The position numbers and the translations under genes are program-made. The notes beneath the pieces were generated by a model. The model ran no database searches. It was not told the origin of the DNA and saw only the letters and a program-made list of their open reading frames with translations. A stretch of 34,838 nucleotides of DNA from a virus: the IMG/VR virus record IMGVR_UViG_3300009419_000041, positions 1 to 34,838 of that record; one strand, 5' to 3'. Position 1 is the stretch's first letter. The number at the start of each line of letters is the position of its first letter. Below are positions 14,914-23,198 of this stretch, piece by piece.

Positions 14914-15119
14914 TAGTCTTTATCCATTTCGTTAGCGAGTCGTTGATTGTGCGCCAAAACATCGAGCGAATCATTCATCAGCGCAATATCGTATAAATCA
15001 ATTGTGCCGTCTTTGAGTGATTCATATTTGCACATGCCTTTTGTGACTGGCCTTAATAGCCAGTCCAAACCATTAGGCAATTTTGCCCAGCTCGTTACTG
15101 ATTGGCCGCCGATGCTGGG
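14913..15119 (-). CDS. Tail chaperone extension (DUF6889-like), probable -1 frameshift product
   Basis: An open frame runs from 15146 to TAA 14913-14915 with no ATG suited to a start before the conserved region. It encodes NGLDWLLRPVTKGMCKYESL and KDGTIDLYDIALMNDSLDV, matching small DUF6889 proteins. It is in the -1 frame of the upstream chaperone and overlaps its C-terminus, where the - strand reads ACACCCCCAGC (15115-15125). Position between chaperone and tape measure parallels lambda G/GT. An independent start at TTG is possible, so the frameshift is an inference. The left coordinate limit is exact; the right one marks the C-run. Confidence 0.65.
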   Translation of the reverse strand, partial: PSIGGQSVTSWAKLPNGLDWLLRPVTKGMCKYESLKDGTIDLYDIALMNDSLDVLAHNQRLANEMDKD

Positions 15120-15559
15120 GGTGTCGAGCGGCCTGTAGGAAAATAATTACCAAGATTTACCTGAATAACTTGCCAAACAATTTTGACCATTGTCATCATA
15201 TTCATATCGCCTAACATCAATTGTCCGTTATGCCAAGCAGCCGTCCAAATATCGCCGTTTTGTCGCTTGGTCACAGACAAACACAAGCCAATAATGTATT
15301 CGACATCATCTTTTTGCATTGATGAAATCGCATCTAAAGCAGGCTCAATAATCCATGAAATGCTCTCTATGGTTTTTACAGGTAAGTCCTGTTTGTCATC
15401 AACCGCTTTTTTGATGTCAATGCCTACAGATAATGCGGCAGGCAATGCTGGTAACAGCTTGGGAAGCAATGGCGCAACTTTACGCGCCAAATGCAGTTGG
15501 TCAAAGGCGTTTAACTTTTCGATTTTGTAGTTATGCCCATCTATTTGACACTGGAACAT
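15095..15559 (-). CDS. Tail assembly chaperone
   Basis: A 154-aa protein starting MFQCQIDGHNYKIEKLNAFD with LHLARKVAPLLPKLLPALPA. This is the pattern of phage tail assembly chaperones of contractile phages. It is followed by an overlapping -1 frame, the normal arrangement for a G/GT pair. The C-terminus TGRSTPPASAANQ is low complexity and lies at the shift region. It overlaps the tail tube gene by TAATG. Role: binds the tape measure before tail tube polymerisation and is absent from mature virions. Confidence 0.82.
   Translation of the reverse strand: MFQCQIDGHNYKIEKLNAFDQLHLARKVAPLLPKLLPALPAALSVGIDIKKAVDDKQDLPVKTIESISWIIEPALDAISSMQKDDVEYIIGLCLSVTKRQNGDIWTAAWHNGQLMLGDMNMMTMVKIVWQVIQVNLGNYFPTGRSTPPASAANQ
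15115..15125 (-). other. Candidate -1 frameshift site
   Basis: The - strand reads ACACCCCCAGC, with a run of five C in codons ACA CCC CCA GCA of the chaperone. A slip of one base backwards would read ACC CCC and enter the extension frame, which is open from 15146. A downstream pseudoknot was not modelled. The heptamer is not a classical XXXYYYZ, so this is a positional proposal. Confidence 0.4.
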
Positions 15560-16002
15560 TAGTACACCCCTGCTAAGCCATCAATTTTGCCAGCATCAAA
15601 CGCCCATTCGTATTTGTCGCCGTCTTTTTTGAACGCCACGCCTGCACGCTTTTTAAACGCAACTTCACGACAGGTGTGGATTTCGGTATTAGACGAATTG
15701 GTCACAACAATAATGTTCTTACCCCATACACGCGGGCTAATTGATTGCGCGTTATACATAGCGAGCAACAAGGCATGAACGGGTGATGTCTGCAATAAAC
15801 GTACAGTAATTGTGCCGCTTTTACCTGCGTGTAACGAGTGCATCACTTCGCCGTCTGCACCAATAGTCATGGTGTTTTTGTCTTCGGTCATTTCGATTGT
15901 GATGCCTTCGTCCGAAGCAGCCGCACCATAACCCATGTTTGGGATAACCCCAGTAGGGCCAGTCAAAGAAGCCGATACCGCCTGAAAACTATAAGTACCC
16001 AT
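15559..16002 (-). CDS. Tail tube protein (DUF3277)
   Basis: A 147-aa protein starting MGTYSFQAVSASLTGPTG. The signature includes GAAASDEGITIEMTEDKNTM and TIGADGEVMHSLHAGKSGTI, typical of DUF3277 tube proteins. It directly follows the DUF3383 sheath gene and precedes the chaperone, the standard order. It should form stacked hexameric rings through which DNA passes. Confidence 0.9.
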   Translation of the reverse strand: MGTYSFQAVSASLTGPTGVIPNMGYGAAASDEGITIEMTEDKNTMTIGADGEVMHSLHAGKSGTITVRLLQTSPVHALLLAMYNAQSISPRVWGKNIIVVTNSSNTEIHTCREVAFKKRAGVAFKKDGDKYEWAFDAGKIDGLAGVY

Positions 16003-16013
16003 GAATCAGCTCC

Positions 16014-17828
16014 TTAGCGATTAACATTGATAATAACATTGGATTTGTGAACAGCCCCTGCCAGCTTGATAGCGATTTGGCGAGTAGGCGCAATACGCTG
16101 TTCGCGCTCACCCTGAGCTTGCGTGTCGGCAGGTGGGCAATAAACGTAATAACCCTTGGTGAGTGTGTCGCCAGTTTTTAATGCCCCAATAGCAGGGCCG
16201 TTCCATATGCCAGCAGCAATCAATCCATTGTTTACACCACGCTCAAGCGAACGCTCATCAGCCATCACAAATTGATTAAAACCCGCATCCGTTTGAGGAA
16301 TTTTTGGCTGACCACTTGCATAAAGAAGATTGTACTCCTCAGTCTGCATGTCGTTTTGCAGCCAGTCCAAGCCATGACGTTCGTCAATAAACATGCCGCT
16401 ACACATCACGCCTTCTTGAATGATGTTGGTGTTGTTTTGGTATTTCACGAACACATTCACGTTTTTGGCTTTTAATGCAGCAGCTTGACTAGAGCGTAAA
16501 TCTTCGGCAGTAACAGTCGGCTCTTGTTTGAACTTGACCGTTAATGTGCTGTTTTGGGCAGTAAAATCAACTGTAGCAATACGGCCTAAAATAGACATGG
16601 CTGCGTGATTATTGGTTGATGAGTATTGGACTAACGTGCGGTCGTATGCGCCCTGTTTGAGCAAGTACCCAATATCGGTTGTGCTTACCGAATCCAAAAC
16701 ACCTGTCGTAATAATAGTTGTTGCAAAAATACGAGATGGGACAGCAGCTTCTACAAAATCGGCAACATCGGTAATATCACTATTAGACAAGCTGTTATCA
16801 GCAACATAAACGCCATACCAATCATTGCTTAAATCTGCCAAGTCAGTGATACAGTCAATTAAATCTTCTGCCGCAATCCCATTAACAGGCGTTAATGCCT
16901 GACCTGTACGCAGACCCATCAACGATGAGATGTCGGTACCACTGCCGCCTGATAAAGTTGCACCTGATACGCTGATATTTGTACCTGACTTTGCAAGGGT
17001 TAATGAGTTGCCGCCTGTGCCACTAGCAGCCGCTTGCAAATAAAGCACGCTACCACTAACAGCATATAAAAACTTAACCAACTCAGCATCACTACTTGCA
17101 GACAGGAAGGTTTTTAATGAGGCTAATGTTACCGACAAACTGCCGCCAATTTGAACCTGACCGCTCGTTGGTGTACCACTGACAAACGTAACAGCCGTGC
17201 CGTTTAGCGTGATGGTGTCATTGTTTGCTGGCTGACCTGCAAAAGTGATAGCTCCTGTCGCTGTGGGAGCTGCACCGTAATAAACTTTTGAGCTAGTCCC
17301 TGTGGTACCTGACTTAACCACAAAACGAGAATAGGCAGCATCCCAAGACACGGTAGAATCAGTTGCTTTTGCATCTAAGGCGGCTTCAACAGCAGAGGCT
17401 ACGCCGTTTAAATTGGTGACAGCCGATAAATCAATCCCAGTTAATGAAATTGGAATATCATCAATTTTAATAAACATTGAGCCGCTAGATACTGCTGTAA
17501 AATTAGCAATGGCCTGTTGTGCTGTCGTTAAAATAGCACCGCGCATAGAACCATGAGTCGCAGTTTTAGCCCAACGTGCAACGTAACAAAACAAAGGCGC
17601 AGGTGATTGACTAAAGAACGGTAATGCTGCCAAGTATTCTTCGGAGTCAGTACCAAAATCAGTCGCAATATCAGTAATGCCCGCGTAATAACGAATGCGC
17701 TCCGATGTATCAATTACATCCGATGAGCCAACAATCATCATTGCACCAAAGTTGCGAACAGCCGCCGCTAAAGGCGACATAATAATCTGTACGTTACTAA
17801 CGTCAGATACAGGAAGACCAGTAGACAT
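16014..17828 (-). CDS. Tail sheath protein (DUF3383) with inserted domain
   Basis: A 604-aa protein starting MSTGLPVSDVSNVQIIMSPL, which is DUF3383. Core elements include GTDSEEYLAALPFFSQSP (near 59-76) and the C-terminal GYYVYCPPADTQAQGEREQR followed by an amphipathic end. Residues ~188-300, beginning TATGAITFAGQPANNDTITL, form a beta-rich Gly/Ser/Thr block resembling a decoration domain seen inside several phage structural proteins. DUF3383 sheaths are usually shorter, about 350-500 aa, so this looks like an inserted surface domain. Role: contractile sheath around the tail tube. Confidence 0.9.
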   Translation of the reverse strand: MSTGLPVSDVSNVQIIMSPLAAAVRNFGAMMIVGSSDVIDTSERIRYYAGITDIATDFGTDSEEYLAALPFFSQSPAPLFCYVARWAKTATHGSMRGAILTTAQQAIANFTAVSSGSMFIKIDDIPISLTGIDLSAVTNLNGVASAVEAALDAKATDSTVSWDAAYSRFVVKSGTTGTSSKVYYGAAPTATGAITFAGQPANNDTITLNGTAVTFVSGTPTSGQVQIGGSLSVTLASLKTFLSASSDAELVKFLYAVSGSVLYLQAAASGTGGNSLTLAKSGTNISVSGATLSGGSGTDISSLMGLRTGQALTPVNGIAAEDLIDCITDLADLSNDWYGVYVADNSLSNSDITDVADFVEAAVPSRIFATTIITTGVLDSVSTTDIGYLLKQGAYDRTLVQYSSTNNHAAMSILGRIATVDFTAQNSTLTVKFKQEPTVTAEDLRSSQAAALKAKNVNVFVKYQNNTNIIQEGVMCSGMFIDERHGLDWLQNDMQTEEYNLLYASGQPKIPQTDAGFNQFVMADERSLERGVNNGLIAAGIWNGPAIGALKTGDTLTKGYYVYCPPADTQAQGEREQRIAPTRQIAIKLAGAVHKSNVIINVNR

Positions 17829-17838
17829 AATATCCCCT

Positions 17839-18399
17839 TTATTGGTCGGTTGTTATTTGCGGTGCATTGACACCAAGAACATTTAAAACAGCATAAGAAC
17901 GCGTTGTCTTGCGTCTTAGAAGAACAAGCACATCAAAGCGTCTAACCCATACCTGATTGATAAATTCAGGAACGGCAGTGACTTGGCCGCAATCTAAAAA
18001 ATTGATTTGTTTTGCTCTTAGTGCTGCCATGTTTTGATGTATGCCCAATCCATCTCTAAATGTGTTTGCATAGCTCTCAGCACTAGCACCATGAAACGTA
18101 CACAGCACAGTCAATTCTTCATGTCGGACATTTTCATCATATCCGCCGCCTACGCTGTCTTTATGAGTAATAGCTGGGCTGTCATCGGGCGTTATTGTGT
18201 GAATATAAAAAGACACCCAATTTGTATGAGGCTCTGGCATTTTTGGCGTGGTGGGCTGATATTTTCGCCGCACCAAGTCGCCTGAAATACCTGTTATCCC
18301 AACAATTGCCTCCTGCAAAATATCGGACAACGCTTTGTCGTAATCAGGCTGCGTGCCAGTTGGCGATAAATAGCCGCCTGTTGCCGATGTATTGGTCAT
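17839..18399 (-). CDS. Phage neck terminator-like protein (LIC_12616 family)
   Basis: A 186-aa protein starting MTNTSATGGYLSPTGTQPDY. The features GISGDLVRRKYQPTTPKMPE, NWVSFYIHTITPDD and EELTVLCTFHGASAESYANT match neck-terminator proteins similar to gp12 of Bcep-type and HK97-like phages. It should cap the tail tube at the neck and connect to the head. It overlaps the next head-proximal gene by 4 bp and lies immediately upstream of the sheath. Confidence 0.8.
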   Translation of the reverse strand: MTNTSATGGYLSPTGTQPDYDKALSDILQEAIVGITGISGDLVRRKYQPTTPKMPEPHTNWVSFYIHTITPDDSPAITHKDSVGGGYDENVRHEELTVLCTFHGASAESYANTFRDGLGIHQNMAALRAKQINFLDCGQVTAVPEFINQVWVRRFDVLVLLRRKTTRSYAVLNVLGVNAPQITTDQ

Positions 18400-18773
18400 T
18401 TTGCTGCCCCACTAAACGGAACAATTTCACAAGTTGCACAAACAAACCCACGGCCAACATGTGAATAATTATTGACTAAAATGACGTTGTAATTAGTGTT
18501 TTGCCAAGTCACGACATCGGCATCAAAGCCATCTTTGCCGTCTTTAAGTTTTGTTTTTGTATGGATGGTGATGGTGCCAGTCACAAAAGAGCCATCGGGC
18601 TTTCTAACGATTTTATCGCCGCTTGCGCTTGTAATAATCCCAAAACATCTGACTTTCTTTTCGCTATTTTCTGCTTCGCCGTGTTCATCAATAATCTGTT
18701 CGCGCACAATTCGATAAAAAACATCATTTAAATCGATGTCCTCTAAGACATCCGACATATCAAGTAATGCCAT
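18396..18773 (-). CDS. Head-tail connector protein, 125 aa
   Basis: A 125-aa protein starting MALLDMSDVLEDIDLNDVFY, with YRIVREQIIDEHGEAENSEK and a beta-rich C-terminus (GFVCATCEIVPFSG). The pattern matches small connector proteins encoded between DUF4054 and the neck terminator in similar phages. The exact identity is inferred from position. It abuts the tail completion gene with no gap. Confidence 0.7.
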   Translation of the reverse strand: MALLDMSDVLEDIDLNDVFYRIVREQIIDEHGEAENSEKKVRCFGIITSASGDKIVRKPDGSFVTGTITIHTKTKLKDGKDGFDADVVTWQNTNYNVILVNNYSHVGRGFVCATCEIVPFSGAAK

Positions 18774-19388
18774 TTATTTATCTCGTAAAGCGTAAGTGAT
18801 TGATTTTCTCAGGCCGCCAGAATCGTTTAGCGGTTTCGTGCCTGTACGCCCGCGACTTAATCTATTTTTTATAGTTGATGGTGATAACGGGATAAATGGC
18901 CCAGTTAAAATCCTATTCATTGCGCCGTTTTGACCTGCCAATCCTGCCTCATGAAGGTTTTCATTTACTCCTTCCATGTCGCCACTTAAAGCAGCTTTAG
19001 CAGCACGGCCAAGATATTTAGTGATTTCTTCTTGATTATCTTGAATCCCCTCAACTAAAAATGGCCTAGGGGGGACATCAATACTGTGTGCTGGAACAAC
19101 GTGAGAAGTCGCAAAATTGCTTACATCACGTCTCACAAATCGACCACCACGCAAAAACTCACCCTCTTTATCAATCAAGCGAAAAATAGTTGTCTGATGC
19201 GCTGGTACTTGAATTGTACCGCCGTAGGTGTGAATGTAACCTAATTCGGCATTGGTAATTGGTGAGCCACTTTCGCGCTCGGTTGTCGATGCAGGAATCC
19301 CTACAACAACACGTTTTTTTACTAATTCGGCAAGTGTTTTTTTTAGCTCAAGCATATTGTCTTGAATAACACTTGAACCTGTTGTCAC
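18774..19388 (-). CDS. Virion morphogenesis / tail completion protein
   Basis: A 204-aa protein. I choose GTG 19388, forming a GTGA overlap with the upstream stop and preceded by GGCGG; ATG 19355 is an alternative (193 aa). The motif VVVGIPASTTERE (near 27-39) followed by IHTYGGTIQVPAHQT and VPPRPFLVEGIQDNQEEI is typical of phage virion morphogenesis proteins. PLSPSTIKNRLSRGRTG and PLNDSGGLRKSITYAL at the end support this. Role: tail completion or head-tail joining. Confidence 0.8.
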   Translation of the reverse strand: MTTGSSVIQDNMLELKKTLAELVKKRVVVGIPASTTERESGSPITNAELGYIHTYGGTIQVPAHQTTIFRLIDKEGEFLRGGRFVRRDVSNFATSHVVPAHSIDVPPRPFLVEGIQDNQEEITKYLGRAAKAALSGDMEGVNENLHEAGLAGQNGAMNRILTGPFIPLSPSTIKNRLSRGRTGTKPLNDSGGLRKSITYALRDK

Positions 19389-19768
19389 AACTGAACACCG
19401 CCTGCGCCAAACCACCGCGCAAACTGCAATAAACGAATACCGTAGCTTGTTGAATTCCAGTACCCGCCATTTTCCAAACTCACAGCCGCCACATCATAAG
19501 AAGCTGATAACTTATCTGCTGTTTTAGATGTTTGCTGCCCTGCAACTTTACCAGCAATGCCGCCTGACTCTGCCGTCCTAGCCTCGCGGTCATTTAAAGC
19601 CAAATGATGAGCAACAAATAACTGTGTTGCTTCATCCAGCATATCCGCCCAGCGTTCTGCATTAAGCAGCTTTAACGCGATACCAGCATAAAAATTTATC
19701 TGGCCTGTTGTGTAAGTCCCTGTGTCCGAAAACTCAGGGAACGCTGAACGAAATACGGAAACGTCCAT
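19385..19768 (-). CDS. DUF4054 head-tail connector
   Basis: A 127-aa protein starting MDVSVFRSAFPEFSDTGTYT. The motif QLFVAHHLALNDREARTAES and the C-terminal WNSTSYGIRLLQFARWFGAG identify DUF4054, a connector adaptor comparable to HK97 gp6. It is preceded by a small coiled-coil protein and overlaps the tail completion gene by 4 bp. Role: stacks below the portal. Confidence 0.88.
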   Translation of the reverse strand: MDVSVFRSAFPEFSDTGTYTTGQINFYAGIALKLLNAERWADMLDEATQLFVAHHLALNDREARTAESGGIAGKVAGQQTSKTADKLSASYDVAAVSLENGGYWNSTSYGIRLLQFARWFGAGGVQL

Positions 19769-20095
19769 TTATTTTGCCTTTGATTTTTTGGCTTCATCAA
19801 AAGCCGCTTTTTCTGCCAAAAAATCCTCCTTGGCTGCCAACAACTCTGCCTTTTCAGCATTAAGTTTTTGGTATTCCCGCTCAAGTTCCTCCTTGGCTGC
19901 CAACAACTCTGCATGAATCTGCTGCATTTCTGCTACAGATTCAGCATCGCCGTCTTGCACTGGTTCGGCATGTAGTTTCAAAAACCAATGCTGAGCATCA
20001 GCCTCAGAAACGGTACGGATACCTGCCACAAACTTTTCAGTTGTGCCGTCATCACGCTGCAAAGTAAAAGGATGTTTTACTAAAATTTTAGGCAT
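19769..20095 (-). CDS. STY1053-like phage protein with coiled-coil tail
   Basis: A 108-aa protein. Residues 1-42 (MPKILVKHPFTLQRDDGTTE, then HWFLKLHAEP) resemble the short STY1053 family found next to the capsid gene in related phages. Residues 54-108 form a highly charged coiled coil with a duplicated block, ELLAAKEELE and ELLAAKEDFL, 21 residues apart. The DNA copies are 25 bp identical (19825-19849 and 19888-19912). Function unknown; the extension may be a structural or capsid-binding helix. Confidence 0.75.
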   Translation of the reverse strand: MPKILVKHPFTLQRDDGTTEKFVAGIRTVSEADAQHWFLKLHAEPVQDGDAESVAEMQQIHAELLAAKEELEREYQKLNAEKAELLAAKEDFLAEKAAFDEAKKSKAK

Positions 20096-20097
20096 GA

Positions 20098-21189
20098 TTA
20101 GATACCGTCCGCATAACCAATGGTTTCAGGATAGACAAACTCAACCTGACCCAAACGGCCATAGTAGGTTGTCATTTGGCGTAAGCCGCGATATTCAAGC
20201 GGAGTACGTTGCAACGGCACTAACGGGAAGCGTAAAAACTTCTTCTCGTTCGTATATGCAACCATACGGTCTGTACCACCCGCACCGCGCCCATTGAGCC
20301 ATTTAAGCGGCTGAATATCTAAAGGCATATTGTTTTTGGCAGTACAAATGTTGTTGATTTTGATGTATTCAAGAATCGACATATTGCCAGCATCACTCAC
20401 CTTTTGCGTTACCAAATAAGCAAATTTTGCAGGTGGCAAAAGCAGCTTTTTAGGAACAACAGCATACGCACTGTTAAGCCACACGCGACTCAAGAACGTA
20501 TTGACATCAGCAAGGATTTCATCGGCTGTTTTGGTAGACCATAACGGCGATGTAGATTCGCCGTTGGCCACGTTAGCGGTATCAACATTCGTGTTATTAC
20601 ACAGGCCTACCGCGCCCGTCATTGTGTCGCCGATATAGACCTGCTCATCAACATCCATGTTCCACTTGATTTGCATACCCTCAAATTTTTGAGAATCTAC
20701 AGGGCGGCCAAGTTGTTGCGCTGATAACAATTCAGGGATTGTCCAAGCCAACTCTTGACCCCAAAGGTTCAAGGGCTGCGCGGTTTTACCAATATCCAAC
20801 GCCAAGCCAGCGATGGCGGTAGCATCTTTACCAATCCAAGACTTACCGTTTGGACTTGCACCACCTGCCGCAGCAAATGTTGAGTTAGTAAACGAGGCCA
20901 ATTCATCAGCAATAGACACATCTTCACGCAAATTAATATCGCGCAAGTAGGTGTATTCGTAGAGTGGTTCGTGAAGCGTGGGGTCTAAACGCTCTAATTC
21001 ACCAACCAAAAACACACCAGAACTATCCAATGTCGCAGCATCGAATGTCCGTAATTCATCGCATGTGCGAGCGCGGTTATTCACTCGGCGAATGGCTTCG
21101 CTCAAGGGAATATCAGCCATAACCGCACCAATTGACAAGGCAAGCATATCAACCGATAAAGGCCGAATAATTTTTACATGAGCATTCAT
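20098..21189 (-). CDS. Major capsid protein (DUF2184)
   Basis: A 363-aa protein starting MNAHVKIIRPLSVDMLALSI. Motifs YEYTYLRDINLREDVSIADE, DIGKTAQPLNLWGQELAWTI and LLLPPAKFAYLVTQKVS match DUF2184 capsid proteins of myophages related to Bcep781. The C-terminal TTYYGRLGQVEFVYPETIGY is conserved in the family. No protease-cleaved prohead region is obvious. It follows the cement protein, and should form the HK97-fold icosahedral shell. Confidence 0.9.
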   Translation of the reverse strand: MNAHVKIIRPLSVDMLALSIGAVMADIPLSEAIRRVNNRARTCDELRTFDAATLDSSGVFLVGELERLDPTLHEPLYEYTYLRDINLREDVSIADELASFTNSTFAAAGGASPNGKSWIGKDATAIAGLALDIGKTAQPLNLWGQELAWTIPELLSAQQLGRPVDSQKFEGMQIKWNMDVDEQVYIGDTMTGAVGLCNNTNVDTANVANGESTSPLWSTKTADEILADVNTFLSRVWLNSAYAVVPKKLLLPPAKFAYLVTQKVSDAGNMSILEYIKINNICTAKNNMPLDIQPLKWLNGRGAGGTDRMVAYTNEKKFLRFPLVPLQRTPLEYRGLRQMTTYYGRLGQVEFVYPETIGYADGI

Positions 21190-21203
21190 GGATTTATCGC
21201 TCC

Positions 21204-21956
21204 TTAGATATTGTATTCAATTTCAACGTTGCCATTCGCATCACCTGCATTGGTGAATTTGCAACGAGGAATCACTTGTGTGTTTTGGGCAACCACAGGA
21301 CTAAACGAGTCACCAGCCGTCATAGTGCCTGCTGCTGTAATCGTGAATGTCACGCCATTTTGTGTGTAAGCGGTACCCACTGTTGCATCAGGCAAACGGA
21401 ACCCGTTAGGGTCAATAACGGTGACTTTGGATGTGTTGCTGGTTGTTTGTAGAGTCAAACTATAAGTACCCGCAACCGCCGCACCTGTTACAGAGCCAGC
21501 AATAGTGCCAGTACCAGTACCAGTGATTGTGCCGCCTGTGAATGTTGCTTCTGCCGCCGCTTCAATGCCGCCAATAGGCTTGCCACTTGACGCATTAGCA
21601 ACACGCACATAAACAACGGCATCACGCGCAGGAGTACCAGAGTTATTTTTAACAGTGATGTAGCCACGCACCATGCGATTAGCAATCCCTGTGGTTGGCG
21701 GAACGGCTGTGCCTAATGGGTCGGACGCATTTGCACCAGTTGTTGGGTATGGACGAACCAAGATACCGCTAACAGTTGCGCCTACATCACCCGAAGCGAT
21801 TGGCCGTAATTTGCCGCTCACTTCTTTGCATGGCACGCCATACGCGGTAAATGGATAGCTGCCATCATAAATGCCTGTATCGACATCACTGGATTGCGAA
21901 CGAGAAATTGCACCCGCAATACCCGAAGGCATACGGTATAAAAAGGTATTACCCAT
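21204..21956 (-). CDS. Structural cement protein (Gp24-like) with inserted domain
   Basis: A 250-aa protein starting MGNTFLYRMPSGIAGAISRS. GVPCKEVSGKLRPIASGDVG and ANRMVRGYITVKNNSGTPAR are typical of the Gp24-like cement family, and KFTNAGDANGNVEIEYNI closes it. Residues ~139-223 (FTGGTITGTGTGTIAGSVTG, NGFRLPDATVGTAYTQNG) form an inserted Ig-like block; family members are usually around 160-180 aa. Role: stabilises the capsid lattice. Confidence 0.85.
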   Translation of the reverse strand: MGNTFLYRMPSGIAGAISRSQSSDVDTGIYDGSYPFTAYGVPCKEVSGKLRPIASGDVGATVSGILVRPYPTTGANASDPLGTAVPPTTGIANRMVRGYITVKNNSGTPARDAVVYVRVANASSGKPIGGIEAAAEATFTGGTITGTGTGTIAGSVTGAAVAGTYSLTLQTTSNTSKVTVIDPNGFRLPDATVGTAYTQNGVTFTITAAGTMTAGDSFSPVVAQNTQVIPRCKFTNAGDANGNVEIEYNI

Positions 21957-21980
21957 GATTACTCCTAAGGTATTAACGAG

Positions 21981-23195
21981 TTAGTTTTTAGCCCAAAAAT
22001 CTTTGGCTTTGGCGTTGATTTCGGCAGGAGTGGGAGGACGACGGCCAAAATCTTTGGTGCTAATGCCATGACGCGCACCATTTAAGTTATTTTTTGCACG
22101 CATCACTTCAGCAACGGCAGTGAATGCCATGCTTAATTGGTCTCGTGTCATTTTGCCCAATTCAGTTCCCTGCAAAAATGGAGTAACTGAACCTGCATCT
22201 TTAGACATAGCTTGCTGTAAGGCTTGACGCTGACAAGCACACAGTCCGTCTTTTGTTTTTACGCTTTCACGGTCGAGGCGCATACCAGGTGCAATGATTT
22301 CGGTTTTAGATACCAAATCTGCCCACTGACCATCATCAAGCGTTAGCGCATCCGCAGTCTTGGTGGCTGTGCCTTTTTCAACTGCATCTAAGCGAGAACC
22401 GAGTGTTTTTAGCGTGTCATTGATGTTGCCTAAAACAGCCAATACAGCAGAATCACCCGTTTTAGTGGGTTTTTCTTCTGTTTTTTCTTTAGCTTCTTTT
22501 TCAGCAGCTTCACGAGCGGCTTTTTCTTCTTCGGTTTCTTCGTCTTTGGTTTCGGCTTTTTCAGCTTCCTCCATCGCTTCATCAATTGCTTTTTGGTCTT
22601 TAGTCTTTAATGCCGACTTTAGCTTATCTAACCAGCTCATAGGTTTTTTATCTCCGATAGCGCAGCGTGAGCCACAGCGACCCATCTCAACTAACGCAAT
22701 GTGATTAACGATAATGTTGCGCTGTCTACCGCGCCCCGCCTCAATTTCCTCATAGTCAGCGTCATAACCTAAGCTGACCTCTTCAACTTTATCTTTAATG
22801 ATTTTGTCGATTGCTTGGCGTTCCGTTACCAACAAATCAGCAATCAATAAGTCATTATCTCCGCCCTCGCCTCGACGTAGATTTATCATCGTGCCTTTGG
22901 CTAATTCGGAATAGTTGTCAGGATTTACCCAGTCCTTGGGGTGGCTAATCGTGACGGGTTTTGCCACACAACTAGCAACCGTGATGTCGCTGAATAACTC
23001 AGATTCATCACGTTCAATCCGAATAACACCGTTTTTTGCAGTAACTACGGGCTTACCTGTTTTTTCATCTATTAGCTCGCCTTCTGCATAAATCATGTCG
23101 CCTGTACGAGCAATCGGCACATCCTGACAAATCAAAAAACCTTCTGGAGTTAGTGACCTTTTTAGCCCTAATCGTTGTTTGCTAAAAAATCTCAT
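21981..23195 (-). CDS. DUF2213 head maturation/scaffold protein
   Basis: A 404-aa protein. Residues 1-190 are DUF2213: GDMIYAEGELIDEKTGKPV, AKPVTISHPKDWVNPDNYSE, VEEVSLGYDADYEE, HIALVEMGRCGSRCAIGD. The segment is believed to act as a prohead protease-like domain. Residues ~200-260 form a long charged coiled coil (EAEKAETKDEETEEEKAARE) suggesting a scaffold. The C-terminus is helical. The gene lies between the minor head protein and cement protein, as in related phages. Confidence 0.85.
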   Translation of the reverse strand: MRFFSKQRLGLKRSLTPEGFLICQDVPIARTGDMIYAEGELIDEKTGKPVVTAKNGVIRIERDESELFSDITVASCVAKPVTISHPKDWVNPDNYSELAKGTMINLRRGEGGDNDLLIADLLVTERQAIDKIIKDKVEEVSLGYDADYEEIEAGRGRQRNIIVNHIALVEMGRCGSRCAIGDKKPMSWLDKLKSALKTKDQKAIDEAMEEAEKAETKDEETEEEKAAREAAEKEAKEKTEEKPTKTGDSAVLAVLGNINDTLKTLGSRLDAVEKGTATKTADALTLDDGQWADLVSKTEIIAPGMRLDRESVKTKDGLCACQRQALQQAMSKDAGSVTPFLQGTELGKMTRDQLSMAFTAVAEVMRAKNNLNGARHGISTKDFGRRPPTPAEINAKAKDFWAKN

Positions 23196-23198
23196 AAT

